Shown in pieces: positions 45,497 to 57,104 of a stretch of DNA of 64,000 nucleotides. The DNA lies in assembly GCF_019097595.1 (NCBI RefSeq), contig NC_080716.1, positions 25,987,401 through 26,051,400 of the forward strand. The letters are read 5' to 3'. The DNA comes from Hemibagrus wyckioides (Eukaryota > Chordata > Actinopteri > Siluriformes > Bagridae). Within the stretch, counting starts at the first letter, position 1, and each line of letters starts with the position of its first letter. The notes under the pieces were generated by a model. The model ran no database searches. It was not told where the DNA came from and saw only the letters and a program-made list of their open reading frames with translations. Both the position numbers and the translations under genes were made by a program.

Positions 45497-48400
45497 TTAT
45501 TATTATTATTATCATTATTATTATTATTGGACATTGTCTCAAAGTAGCAGGAGAATTTTTTACATGAATTAAAAAAATTGTAGTCATTTTTATTATTATG
45601 ATAACTATAGTAGTAGTATTATATACGAAATGTGACAAGGAAATACAGCAAATTCAAAGAGAATATAAATTTGTGTTTCATCATTTCAGTATCATTTATT
45701 TCACAAATTGAATCAGCTAATTGATCTTTCATTCATAACCATGTCACTTCATTTAAAAACATCTCACGGCATCGTCTACATATAGAGATAATACTCCGGT
45801 AGAGAAAAGGCACTTACACATTCTTTTAGTTCGAGATCTGTTTTAATATAAAAGCTTCGTTGCTCTCCATGGGTTCTACATAGAGCCAATTCTTTGGGGT
45901 ATAGCTTCTATTACCCAGCTAAAGAACCCTATCATTCTATATAGAACCCCAAGGAACCTCTTTTTTGAAGAGTGTAGTATATTACATTATGTGGAGGCAG
46001 AAATGTAGAAACGTACAAATGAAGTAGTTGTAGTAGAAACGCAAAACGAGCACAATGCGTCATCACAAGCAGGACAAATGAGCAATTCAGCATGTGTGGA
46101 ACTGAACAACGTGCGTCATTCTGTAATTCCACGGTTTTGTTAATTACAGTTTTGGAGCGTCAATGAATGTGACAGATTAAAAGCAATTCTGCCATTACTG
46201 TACAAACCACAAAGAGGCATGTGAATAAACGTGATTGCACATGGCCTCCACTTGTCACAGAAAGCATGGTAAAAAAAAATAAAATGAAATATCTATGCAT
46301 TAAGAAATGTTCTTACTTCTGTGATGCTAAAGTCTAGCTCTGGATGATTGTATGAATGCATATAGGATTTATTTACGTCCTGCCAAGATGTAAAGAATCT
46401 CATACCGAGGATATTGATGTAACAACTAACACCTACAGCACTGGATTCATATTTTGACACTGAGAAATGGACAAATACAGAGCAGTATTGTCTCAAAGTG
46501 TTGAATTTTGATCTCGTCCGGTGTGCTTTGTGTTGAGCTACTTATCTGAACCAAAAGGTAGAGATTCATTTTCAAGAAAATAAAACAATGTATGTGGGTA
46601 ATAGAACTGAATGCATTAAGCCTTTATTATCGCCACATTACAGTGGAAATGTTTTCTGTTCATATCCCAGCTGAGGAAGCTGAGGGTCAGAGCACAGGGG
46701 CAGCTATGATACAGCACCCCTGGAGCAGAGAGGGTTAAGGGCCTTGCTCAATTGCCCAACAATGGAGCTTGAACCCTGATCCTCCAATCAACAACCCACA
46801 GCCTTAACCACATGAGCCACCACTGCCCCTAGACCTGATCATTGTCTACTTTTTATTGTTTCCTGACACTCAGTGCTATAAATGCTCAATTTCTCAGCCA
46901 TTTTAATAATATAAAAATATGTGCACCCCTGACCATGTTGTTCTTCCCCAAACTGTTGCCACAAATTCTGGAGCACAATATTGTATCTGTACGCTGTAGC
47001 CTTACAATTTCCCTTTACTGGAACTAAGAGACTTAAACCTGTTCCAGCATGACAATGCCCATGTGCACAAAGCTCAGAGCTCCAGAGCTCAGAGGCATGG
47101 TGTGTTATGGTTGGAGTGGAAGAACTGGAGTATCCTGCACAGAGCCCTGATTCTGACTCAATCCCACTCAACACCTTTGGGATGAACTGAAACACTGATG
47201 AACTGAAAACCAGACCTCCTCACCAGACATCAGAGTCTGATCTCATTAAAGCTGTAACAGATGAATGATCACAAATCCCCACATCCATGCACAAAAATCT
47301 ACTAGAAAGCCTTTGGCAGAAGAGTGGAGCTTATCATAACAGCAAAGAGGAATAAATTGGAATGAGATGATCATCAGGCACATATCACTGTAATGGTCAG
47401 GTGTCTACATAGTTTTGGCCATATAGGGTAAATAAGGAATAAAACACTTCTGTGATGCTATTGGAAATCCTTTGGTGTTTTTTGCTCTTATGCTACGGAA
47501 ATTTACCAATGTTGACATCGTTGTTAACGCATTTGCCCTGTTCGGGATTTGATTCCTGTCCTTCAGGGGATTCCTCCGGTTTTCTCCCCCAGTCCAGAGA
47601 CATGTGTTGTAGGCTGACTGGCTTCTTAAGAGTGTCTACAATGTGTGTGTGTGTGTCCTGTGATAGACAGGCAGACAGTCCATGGTGTCTCCTCCATTGT
47701 TCCCCAGGTCCCCTGGGATAGGCTTCAGGTTCCTGTGTAGGATAAATGGTTCAGAAAATTACTTAAAAGGATGGATGGATAAGTGTTGTTACTTTGTCCT
47801 TTTGTACATTGTACTTTTTTAACTAATTGTCTTTTTATCGAATTGTTCACCATATTACAACTATAGAAAACACACCAGGTTATCTCTTAAAGCTATTAAT
47901 AGAAAAAATGCAGCTTGTCACATAACTGGGAAGTCCTGTGGAAAAAGTTTTCCTTCATATAAATGCCAAATACAGAACTATTCATAAGGATAAAGCCTAT
48001 AATTTTTGCTTGTTGCTATAGAAACAGGAATGCATCAGAACAAGTACGTTAATATAAACCTGTGATTTGTCATTCGGAATCAGCCGAGCGTCAGCGATAT
48101 CGAGAATTACCCGAAACCTTCCAGCTAACTGACAGCACTGTGGTTAACGTTAACACCTCTAACTGAATAATAATGTCATATTTCAGGTTCATATCAATTC
48201 TAATGTCAGGAACGTAATTGTATGTAACACTACAGAACAAATGCTTACAACTTCTTGTTGCTTCCTGTTTTGTCGAGACAGAAACTGAACAAGAAAGGAA
48301 GCAGGAATACTCCTACATGAGGCCATGTGGCAAATAAGGACCCGAGTCACATATAGTGGCCGATGTATGCATTTCAGTGTTTAAAGGGCTTAATAATTAA

Positions 48401-51400
48401 CCTACTGGACGAGTCTGTTATGTTAGAAGAGTTTGTAGAGTATGGAGTCTCCAGGATTGAGATTGAGAAAGCTGCTCTAGTTTAAAAATAAAATACCCAA
48501 ATAGTGTTTTCTTTGGACCTGTATGTGTACATTCTGTAACAGTTGGATCTTATCGAATTCTCACTAGTGGACCAAGAGGAGCTGTCTCTTCTCAACTTGA
48601 GTTCATATATCAGGATTGTCAGGCTTCCTCCAATAAATCAGAAATCAGATTAAGATCATTATTACATGAGACATTACAATGCATTGGATCATTTTTTGGG
48701 GGGAAACGGCAGCAGAACAAAGTAAAATAAAAGAAGAAGAAAAAAAGAAGGAAAAACATGTTTGCAAATGTATGCATGAGTGCATGTTGTGCCTAGACAG
48801 GCTCATTAAATGCCTGGAAAGCGCTGAAGGTTCGGCTGTGATCTGTCGTGCTGTGTCACCGTGTCATTCACCCCAGTTATCATGCTCGTATTTTCTAGAT
48901 TGTGAAATTTCCGGCTCCTCATCAACGAGAATATAGCAGGAGCAGATGAGGGCAAAAACACAACTTTTCCATATATAAGGGTTCCTAATAGTCAACAGCA
49001 TCAGCTTTCTGAATTCTGGATGACATTCAGTTGTCTATGAATGCATGTTATAACATTCATAATGTATGTACATAATGTCATTATAATCGTGCAGTTCATA
49101 GCAGTGTTTTTTACAGAACCGAAGCACTGTTGAGTTCTGGATTCTGATAGGTCAGAACAAAGCGATCAGTTTTGGAGTGATACCACTAACTTTGCTTCAA
49201 CACACCACCCTGTTGTTGATTATTTTCCTACGCATCAATTTATTTTATTTTACTTATCAGCATTGTGCTTAGTAGACAATTCAATTCCATTCAATTCATT
49301 GATTTTTATATTTATTCCTAATGAGCAGCAGTGAGATGAGGTTGGTGAAGAAAAAAGAAACCTTGAGAGGGACCAGACTCAAATGGGACACACTGGCAAG
49401 TATTTTGAGAAGTTTTCATATAGCTGATTACATATAACACCTTAATGGAAAGTGTAATTGGGAATTGTGTTTGAGTAACAAGGATGCTGCAGTAGGAATT
49501 TGTAATTTTATTGTAATTAAAAACGTCCTTGCCACGAGGACGGATTCCAATCCCTCATTCACCTGGAAATGGTTTCATTTTTTACGGTGACTAGCTTTGA
49601 CATTTTCCAATTTCGATTCCAGGATTGGGGTCAATTAATGGAGTTCAGTTGACACTGAAGGATTGGATGTTGAGTTGAACCCCTTGAGGAAGAAGGCACT
49701 AAATTGACATTGCTAGCTCTTATATAAAACTGCATGAAGGATGTGATGGCAGCTCGGTGAAGGATGATGCTTGGAGTAGGCCGGAAGTTTGACAGCGTAT
49801 GGACGGATTTGTGAATTCCGACAGCTGTAACAGCTAAAGGACATGTGTTATCACCTTCAGCAGCACTGCACTAAATATCATATCATACGCTGCATCATGG
49901 GGTGTAGAGTGAGATAAACAGATGCACAGGGAGAGTGAACAGGTCTGGGGAGGTTTTTTTTCGTTTCTTTTCTACACCTAATGTCTTGCCATAACATGTC
50001 CAACTAGTGAGGAATAAAGCATTCAGGTGTGTTTTGATTCCATATCAGGAAGTGCATTATTTATCTTCTACCTAGTGATTTTTAACAGCAAGCCAGAATA
50101 TATTTTGAGAATTGAACGTGTTCATAAAATTTTTTGCCGGATACTATCGAAGCCTTTCCAAGTCGACAGAAGAAGAAGTAGTAGTAGTTACAAGCAGCTA
50201 GGATTGGTAACTGGTCTAAGAAGCACCATCTTTCATCCAAGCAGAGAAGCTAATGATCCTTTCAGTTAAGTTGAATTGCTTGCTACATGCTAGCTAGCTA
50301 AAAATCTTAATTTATATTGGCTTAACAAACTCACGTAGCTCGGCTAAATTTTGCATCAAGAAACTAGCTAGCTAACTCTAGATGCCTAGGTCATCTTCTT
50401 AGCTAGGAGATCGTTTTAATGGACATTAGCAAACTTTGTTCAGTTCAGACTGAGTTGCTTTTAATTATACAACATCTCAGCTATCTACAAGTAATCGTGA
50501 AACATTTTCTATTGAGTGTACCCATAAACAAATGAGTTGTAAGCATCAAGAAACTTCATTTTAATGTAAGTAGGTGTTCCCAATGAAGTCCTCAGTGAGT
50601 CTAACTAGAACAATCTGCTGTTTCCTTTAGGCAGATGAGGACTGATAGGCCATGTAACTTCAGACCATTTGGCCTTTAACTGCTAAAGGTCAAACTTTCT
50701 GAACAGGCTCACATAAAATATCTATGTTTCCTAAAAGCACAGTGATAAATGTTTGTCTTCACGGGGGGGGGGTTATGTAAAATGAAAAACAGCCTGGTTC
50801 AGTTGCACAAGCAGAACTGGCGAGTCTTACCGCATACCTTCACTGTATCATTTACAGCCACTTGTCTGTTGTAATAAACACATTTTCTGACAGGAAGCTT
50901 TGTCCTCAAGATGCCTTGGAAAAATTATGAGTATAGGCGATCTTTCTAAAAATAAATACTTGATATTAGCAAGAGGATCTTCTTACAGAACATGGATGAA
51001 ATTAGTAAATATGTTTACTAGGCCTAATCGTGTTTGTATTATTGAAAGGAATAAAATATTAATTAAAGAGCATCATGTCATGATTTTTATCCATTTACTC
51101 GTGTGGAACATGAACAATGGTCAACTATAGTAACTACAACCAGTTGTTTCCTCTCAGGCCTCCTTCTCTTTCAGTTAATAAGACAAAAAACAATGCTTGT
51201 CAGGTTACTGAGAAACTGCAGTCCTGACTTAAAACTGTCCTTTAGTGGAAAATATTTTATTTCGCAGTTTGTATAAAGCTTTGAAACGAACAAAAAGGTG
51301 GTTTTGATTATGTCACAAACAGAAAACAGAAATCACACTGACCTATTTGTTGCTCAGGAGCTTTTGGTTGCACAATTCTACAAGACTATAAACAGTTGAA

Positions 51401-54400
51401 GAAAGGACATTATTTACGTTTACATTATTTACTGTCTAGTGTCTCCCAAATGAGGATGAGGTTCCTCTCTGGGCCTGGTTCCTCTCAAGGTTTCTTCCTC
51501 ATATCATCTCAGGGAGTTTATCCTCACCACCATCACCTCAGGCTTCTCATTAGGGATGAATGTTAGAGATAAACATTAACTAGCTTAAATTGAAGCTTTA
51601 TGATTTGTTCTGTTTCTATACTTCTGTAAAGCTGCTTTAACAATGTTCATTGTTTAAAGCACTATACAAATAAATTGAATTGAATTCAGTTGAATATAAA
51701 GCGAAAATAGGCCGACTACCAGCTCTGGAACTCACACCAACACATATGTACAGTAACGTTAAACACAATGACAAGGAAACATACTGAAATCCAGACTTAC
51801 GTAGGAGTGCTGATTAGAGTGATCAGAGAACAGGTGATTATTGGGACATGGCATAGCCATGACAGATTAGTACAGGTTTTAGACAGATGGGTGGGGCTAA
51901 AATTAGGGTTAGGGTTAGAGTTATTAATGTGAATGAAATGAAATTGCTTTTAATATTAACTTTTAGATGTATTCATGATGAGGTCAAGTTGATATAAATG
52001 TATTTACATCTTTACAGTAAAAAACACAGTCTGTGTTTATACGCAGATATTTTAGGCAAATCAAATGAATTTCTTTCAGAAGCCTATTGTTAATATTATT
52101 AATATTTACCATAAATCTCCATGCAGGTTTCATGTCATCTTAACCAAATGAATAACTATACAAGGGACAACATTTGATACACATTAATATAAAATATGCT
52201 TAAAACCTTTTGCAATGTCTTCAGTTACAAATAAGACTAGAAGAAATTTTGGTTTTGTGTCTTGCTTTGTACTGGACTCCACATATTGTGCACCTATATG
52301 TCCACTTTAATAGGAACACCTCCACACTCGCTTATTTACGCAGTTATCCAATCAGCCAATCATCTGCGCGGTAAATCATGCAGATACAAGTCAAGCGCTT
52401 CAGTTAATCTTCACATCAAGCAGAAGAAAGAAAAGGTGCAGTCTCTGTGACCTTTTTGTGACTGGATTTTTTGGTTCCAGATGAGCTAGAAACTGCTTAT
52501 TTGTGATCAATCTTTCATATAGTTTTTATAGAATGGTGTGAAAAACAAAAAACATTGAGCGTGCAACAGTTCTGTGGGTGGAAACCCATTGTTGATAATA
52601 AGAAATTCACCCTCGTAGTTACTCCTAGTAACTCATATAATCACACTTTACAACAATTCTGTGCAGAAAAGCACCACTTTGGAATGATGGTGACATGCTT
52701 GTATAGCCCAGGATGTCAGAGTTGTCTCAGAGCAGCAGTATTAATAATCATAAAGCTGGAATTATATTCATTTGCCCGGTAAAATGAATTGGTGTCTGTG
52801 ACCCAAGAAAAATTCTAGCATATATACTACATATTTTTTTTCATCTTTGAAACTGCTCAAAGGCAGGTGATCCAGTTCAAAGGATTACATGACAATCATT
52901 CTTCTATTTATATCTGTCTATTAAAATGATGATTCACTTATAATCTGGATTAGCCTCGGTCTATTTTGATGAATCCGTCATTAATTGGGATCTAAAAACA
53001 GTTGTAGAAATAAAAGCTAAAGCATGTGAAGCTATGTGACTAAACTGCATGTCTGGATTGTGTGCTCAAAGCAATTAGGATTTCAAGCATTGCCTTTAAA
53101 GACTAATTTAGCATTTATATGCATGCAGACACCTCAGGGCTTAATCACAACACTATACCTGCTGTAAGTCTACCTTCTCTACATTACTGTCACGCTGAGG
53201 GGTTTATCATGCATGAGATTGATGCGCCTGATAAAATGCACACTGACTGTTTGCTTTAACAATATTAAAAAAAATATAGATATGTATGATCCTATCCCAG
53301 TTTTTCCTCATTTTCTTATGATATTAATACTGATCTCCCAGTTACTGTGCCCACTCTCCACAGGCTTTTTTCTGCTTGTGTTCATGGCATGAAATATTGT
53401 GTCAGAAATGTCAAAGCCAATGCAATACTCATCCAGTTTTCACTGCTGGTACTGTCCTAAGGTTTGATTTGGTGCATTGCTGGTATTTATTCAAGAATAA
53501 CAAGCATCTAGGTGTGTCCAGCTGTGGACTGGGCAAACAACAACAACAAAAAAACACAGGAACAAGACTCCAAGGTTCAAACCTATAACACAACAGGGCT
53601 TAAACAGACATATGGCATTCTGTAAAATAATAAAGAAAGTAGCAGAAAATATATAAAAATATAGAACAGTGTCAATTTTCAACTCTTTTTTTTTTACCAG
53701 AGCCCAAAGAATGAATGTCTTTGTCATGTCTCACTCCACAGTGGTGCTTAATATGAAGCTCATATGAAAGTAGACACTCAGAGGTTTAAGAATTTGTAGT
53801 GTTTCATAAGTATTTTTGTTTGTATCTAGCCTACTAGGGGAAATATTTTCATAGAAAAGTTCCAAAAAAACAAAAATGATCAGGATTTCCATTCTGGCAG
53901 CAGACTGGAAGGACAGTGTACTGGTAAAAGGGTTAAATTAACAAGTGCAGCTCTGTGGGGTCCAAGCAACCAAGCCAAGGAGCTTTCAGACGATATTTTA
54001 ACAGGACTCTTCTTGAGCTACCATCACATAACCTCTACAAAATCATTTAAAAAATACTTTTTATCGTTCTATGTAACATGGCAAGAACTGACCACCGAGG
54101 GCAGTGTTGAGTGAAAAAGTGCTTGGACCCCGCAGATCGCAGCTTGTAGATATACCCATGTTGTAAAAGTGACGTGTTAGCAAAACGAAGGCAAATGACC
54201 AATTAGTTTGACGTTCAAACGAAACAAAGCTGTTTTCATGGATTTTAATAAAACTCATTGGAGTCTATTGAATGATTATTAGTAATGTGTTTCAGATATG
54301 TGTATTAAAGCAGAAATATTCAGAGATGAAGTGAGGTAATGCTAAAACTAACAAAAAAGGTTTCAGGAATCATTTCTTAAATCTGTTGGTGTTGAAATTA

Positions 54401-54945
54401 ATCTATAGTGAACTTATACTGATTTATTTATAAGTTTCTCGAAGCTCCTGGTTACACAACCCCCCTTGACTACATGTAGAAAAGACATCATTTATAATCA
54501 CACTCTCCGGTGTCACCCAGACGAGTCTGGTTCCTCTCAAGGTTTCCTTCTCATATCGTCTTAGGGAGTTTTTCCTCTCCACTGTTGCCTCATTATGGAT
54601 AAAAATAAATTTCAGAGACCATTGGTTTGTGAAGTATTTCCTGATTGACTAAAGACAACTCTGCTTAATTAAAACAGTTGCAGATACATATGCAGGAAAA
54701 TCAGTTCTGGATGGAAACTGATGTCCCCCAGTCTTGAAAAATGTTGCTAAAGTTTGATTTGTTTGCTGTTCTCCACAGGGGCCTTTTGTATTCCAGTTTA
54801 TTTGCCCTACATCCTGACAGGCAAATGGATGCTGGGCCGAGGGCTGTGTAAGCTCTGGCTGGTGATGGACTATCTCCTCTGCACCGCTTCCGTCTTCAAC
54901 ATCGTCCTCATCAGCTACGACCGTTTCCTCTCTGTCACCAGAGCG
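43837..54945 (+). CDS. hrh3-like: Histamine H3/H4-type receptor gene, exons 1 and 2 (partial gene), overview
   Basis: A class A GPCR of the Gi-coupled H3/H4 histamine receptor type. Exon 1 (to 44,080) and exon 2 (54,779-54,945) join in phase 1 as DFLVG/AFCIP, the same junction as in human HRH3. Visible hallmarks: TM1 GNALVILAF, TM2 NLAISDFLVG, the TM3 disulfide Cys in GLCKLW, the amine-binding Asp in LVMDYLLCTAS, and DRF in place of DRY, as in H3. Sequence favours H3; a few positions (ILAF, CTASV) resemble H4. TM4-TM7, normally one large third exon, are absent and should lie beyond 64,000. The gene runs divergently from osbpl1a. Confidence 0.92.
44217..44412. repeat. Three (CA)n runs in receptor intron 1
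   Basis: Runs at 44,217-44,262, 44,318-44,332 and 44,391-44,412. The spacers share ttcacttaagc and tttacttaagcc phrases, so a segment holding the CA run was probably duplicated. Confidence 0.85.
45221..45976. mobile_element. MITE with TACACTCTT ends
   Basis: Left end tacactcttaaaagg, right end cctcttttttgaagagtgta, inverted, with TA at both borders. Gttctacatagagcc and tctatatagaacccc phrases lie near the right end. The interior holds a long (TTA)n(TTAT)n run at 45,398-45,530. No transposase. Confidence 0.65.
46618..46830 (-). mobile_element. Retroposon 3' fragment (inverted)
   Basis: Reverse complement of the piece at 31,600-31,800, with tatcccagctgaggaagctg and ggagcagagagggttaaggg, extended by caacccacagccttaaccac and gagccaccactgcccc. 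Confidence 0.75.
46900..47430 (+). mobile_element. Tc1-like relic with an internal inversion
   Basis: After about 47,040 the plus strand reads FQHDNAHVHKA, then QSPD and HLWDEL pieces, and ends with a terminal-repeat-like ctacatagttttggccatat. Before that point the transposase is on the minus strand, in backward order (LVPVKGNCKATAYRY, LQNLWQQFG). The two halves meet head to head near 47,035-47,045. The catalytic second Asp is present, but the gene is broken by stops and frameshifts. Confidence 0.75.
47520..47790 (+). mobile_element. Retroposon fragment ending in aaaggatggatgg
   Basis: Contains ttcctccggttttctccccc, gtcctgtgatagacaggcag and gataggcttcaggttcctgt, and ends acttaaaaggatggatgg. 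This is a common fish non-LTR 3' region, in the opposite sense to the pieces at 26,585 and 27,585. Confidence 0.7.
47900..48120. repeat. Dispersed repeat with ttgctatagaaacaggaatg
   Basis: Second good copy of the family at 37,627-37,935 (shared gctatagaaacaggaatgca, then tcagaacaag, and acctgtgatttgtcattc). Non-coding. Confidence 0.6.
48121..51160. other. Receptor intron 1, nothing recognised
   Basis: Unique-looking sequence with short gctagctagc repeats around 50,290-50,380 and a G9 run at 50,764. Open frames are short and have no motif. Confidence 0.45.
51445..51690 (+). mobile_element. Retroposon 3' end (ggttcctctcaaggtttctt type)
   Basis: Runs ggttcctctcaaggtttctt, cagggagtttatcctcacca, gtaaagctgctttaacaatg and gcactatacaaataaattga, then a gaattg tail. 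A shorter copy of its head is at 54,500-54,615. Confidence 0.75.
52290..52445 (+). mobile_element. Tc1-like relic, terminal region
   Basis: Has tccactttaataggaacacc, then ccaatcagccaatcatctgc, aatcatgcagatacaagtca and cttcagttaatcttcacatc, the end region of the family at 5,990. Confidence 0.75.
53714..53860 (+). repeat. Inverted repeat arm 1
   Basis: Its reverse complement matches 63,486-63,638 (shared tctactttcatatgagcttc, atatta, accactgtggagtg and tagtaggctag). About 9.8 kb separates the arms. A dispersed non-coding repeat in two orientations is likely. Confidence 0.8.
54500..54615 (+). mobile_element. Retroposon fragment just upstream of receptor exon 2
   Basis: Contains ctggttcctctcaaggtttc and cttagggagtttttcctctc, a truncated relative of 51,445-51,690. 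It ends about 165 bases before the exon. Confidence 0.7.
54779..54945 (+). CDS. hrh3-like: Histamine receptor exon 2 (TM2 end, ECL1, TM3)
   Basis: Acceptor ctccacag, then AFCIPVYLPYILTGKW, MLGRGLCKLWLVMDYLLC and TASVFNIVLISYDRFLSVTR followed by A. This is close to human H3 (LYVPYVLTGRW, KLWLVVDYLLC). Donor gtgagc at 54,946, phase 0. The donor and following bases read GTG AGC TAC, or VSY, the residues that follow this junction in the receptor family. Reading on meets a stop at 55,009-55,011. Confidence 0.95.
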
Positions 54946-56099
54946 GTGAGCTACTTAACACTTCATATTTCTTTTTTCTGCCACACGCTGAACGAGATGG
55001 GGCTCACATAAGCAGAAGTGCCTGTTTAATATTAGGAGTGTCAGATAGTTCTTGTATCGAGAATGACTTCATAAATTATGCAAGCTGAATCCAGACAGAA
55101 AAAAAAATATTTATAATACCATTCAAAAAAATGTCCTCATAGCGGACTGCAATGAAATGCTATTTTTTAAGGGTCTGGTTGCCTGGATTTGGAAAGGAAT
55201 AGATCAAAAAGTGTTTGCTAACATACATCAACCCCAACCCTAAAGGATGCATAGATGGCTAATCAAGTGCATAGTTATGAAAATGAGTCATTAGCCATTT
55301 CCCACATGACCAAATCAGCTCTTCCTTATTATACTACAACTGCAGTGTGAAGCCATCCAGCTGTAATACACTAGGAGAAAAGCTCTATCTGCCCTCTTCT
55401 GCATACACAAGCTCACATATGCACATGATTAGCTAGTGTTGCTGTGATTGACATGTGAATGAGAGCATGCCCCTCCCACCCAGAGAGCATGACCAATTTT
55501 GAGCCAACAAAAATATAATTTGTGACTCATGATGATAAGACAAATGTTTTTCAGTCGAGCTGGATATTTTTTCTGTTATCTAAATGTTTGCTGTTTTTAC
55601 TGTTTTAAAAGTAGCTACTAGCTTAATATACTATATCTCCCAGATCAGCTTTTCTACATGATTTTATAAACACATGAGATCCAGACATGGGACTGTTAGT
55701 TCTGGAAATAATTACCCAGTAATCCATAATTCCTATTATCGAAATTCCAGGTAAACGCCTTCATCTTCAAGCGTACAAGGGAGCATTTTCAGTTTACAAA
55801 ACACTGAAGGAGTGTGTGTGAGGCAGAAAAAACAGCAAGAGAAATGTTTTGACAATGTCATAAGAGGTACAAAACATCATGACCTGCTTTCACACGTGTC
55901 TTTGAGAAATCTGACAAGACATGAATATTCTTAGATATAAAATACCAAGTGTCTGTCAAGAACATCAACATCAAGAACATACCTTATTTTTTTCAGATTA
56001 TTACTGACAGCAACTGTCATTGGTTTACAAAAGGATTGGGTAAAAAAAAAATATATAACAAATGATATCTTTAGCTTCAACATACAGCAAGTTCAACTT

Positions 56100-56392
56100 A
56101 TAGTGCAGTTTAGTTATAGTGTGTTTAGAAATAATTCTTACTCAGAATTTTAGTTAATTCTCTCAGAATGACAGTGAATTTATTTAGGTTTTCAGTTAAT
56201 TCTCTCAGATTTTCAGTCAATTCCCTAAATGTCAGTTAATTCTCTCAGAATTTCAGTTAATTTATTTAGATTCTTAGTTAATTCTCTCAGATTTTCAGTT
56301 AATTCACTCAGATTTTTGGTTAATTCTCTGAATTTCTGTTAATTCACTCAATTTTGTGGTTAATTCTTTGAATTTCAGTTAATTGGGTAAGG
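56100..56392. repeat. Minisatellite of ttcagttaattctctcaga type
   Basis: About a dozen imperfect units of 22-28 bases, with ttagttaattctctcagatt as a recurring core, in receptor intron 2. Confidence 0.85.
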
Positions 56393-57104
56393 TGCAATCT
56401 TTAGTAAAACTAGACATACAACAGACGTGCACAGGATGACAAGACAAGACAGTGCTTAATGTTTAAGCTATAATGAAATTTTTACATGACAAAAATTACA
56501 ATTTACGGTCAGTTTTCCATCAGGGTAAAGGATGCCAGAATTAATGGTACAAACTTGTACATTGAACATTCTTGTACTGTTTGCTTCAGTTTAGGACTGA
56601 TTTTCCTCAGATGAACTTTGACTTGAGAATTCCCAAACTTTGGTTAAATGAAACTAGAAGGCAGGACTGTAAGGCTCCTAATTACTAAGCTGCATTCACA
56701 CTAAACATTTGCTTTGCTGTCTTTTTATAATGTATAATACTGACATTTATTGTTTCTTGATGTATAAATATCAATTCAACCAAAACATATGTAACATTTC
56801 TACTTTTAGCATAGAAACACTTTAGCCATGTCAGCTCAAAATATATAGAATGTATTGTTTGGTATTAGCAAACTGATTTAATTCATAATTTTGACACATT
56901 ATAAGGGTTAAACAAGTGCAGAAAGGCCAAAGTGTTTTGAGAATCGCAGAAAAAGAAACCAAATCTGTAAGTCTACATTCAGCAAGATAAGAGAATTTAG
57001 GATCCTGGTGCAAATGAGTCTGCTTGAAATTAGCATTTGTTAGAAGCAGGCTTCTTGAGCGTGCTGTCAGTCACAGATATGCAGTGACTGTCCTACCTTC
57101 TCCT

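Noticed and set aside
46839..47195. 118-codon minus-strand frame as a gene
   Set aside because: It contains a backward piece of Tc1 transposase at an inversion breakpoint, so it is part of a relic.
51901..51920. ttagggttaggg as interstitial telomere sequence
   Set aside because: Only two to three units in AT-rich DNA, well within chance.
54946..55011. Extension of receptor exon 2 to the in-frame stop
   Set aside because: GTGAGC is a good donor, and the frame after VSY (LTLHISFF) does not match any H3/H4 receptor.
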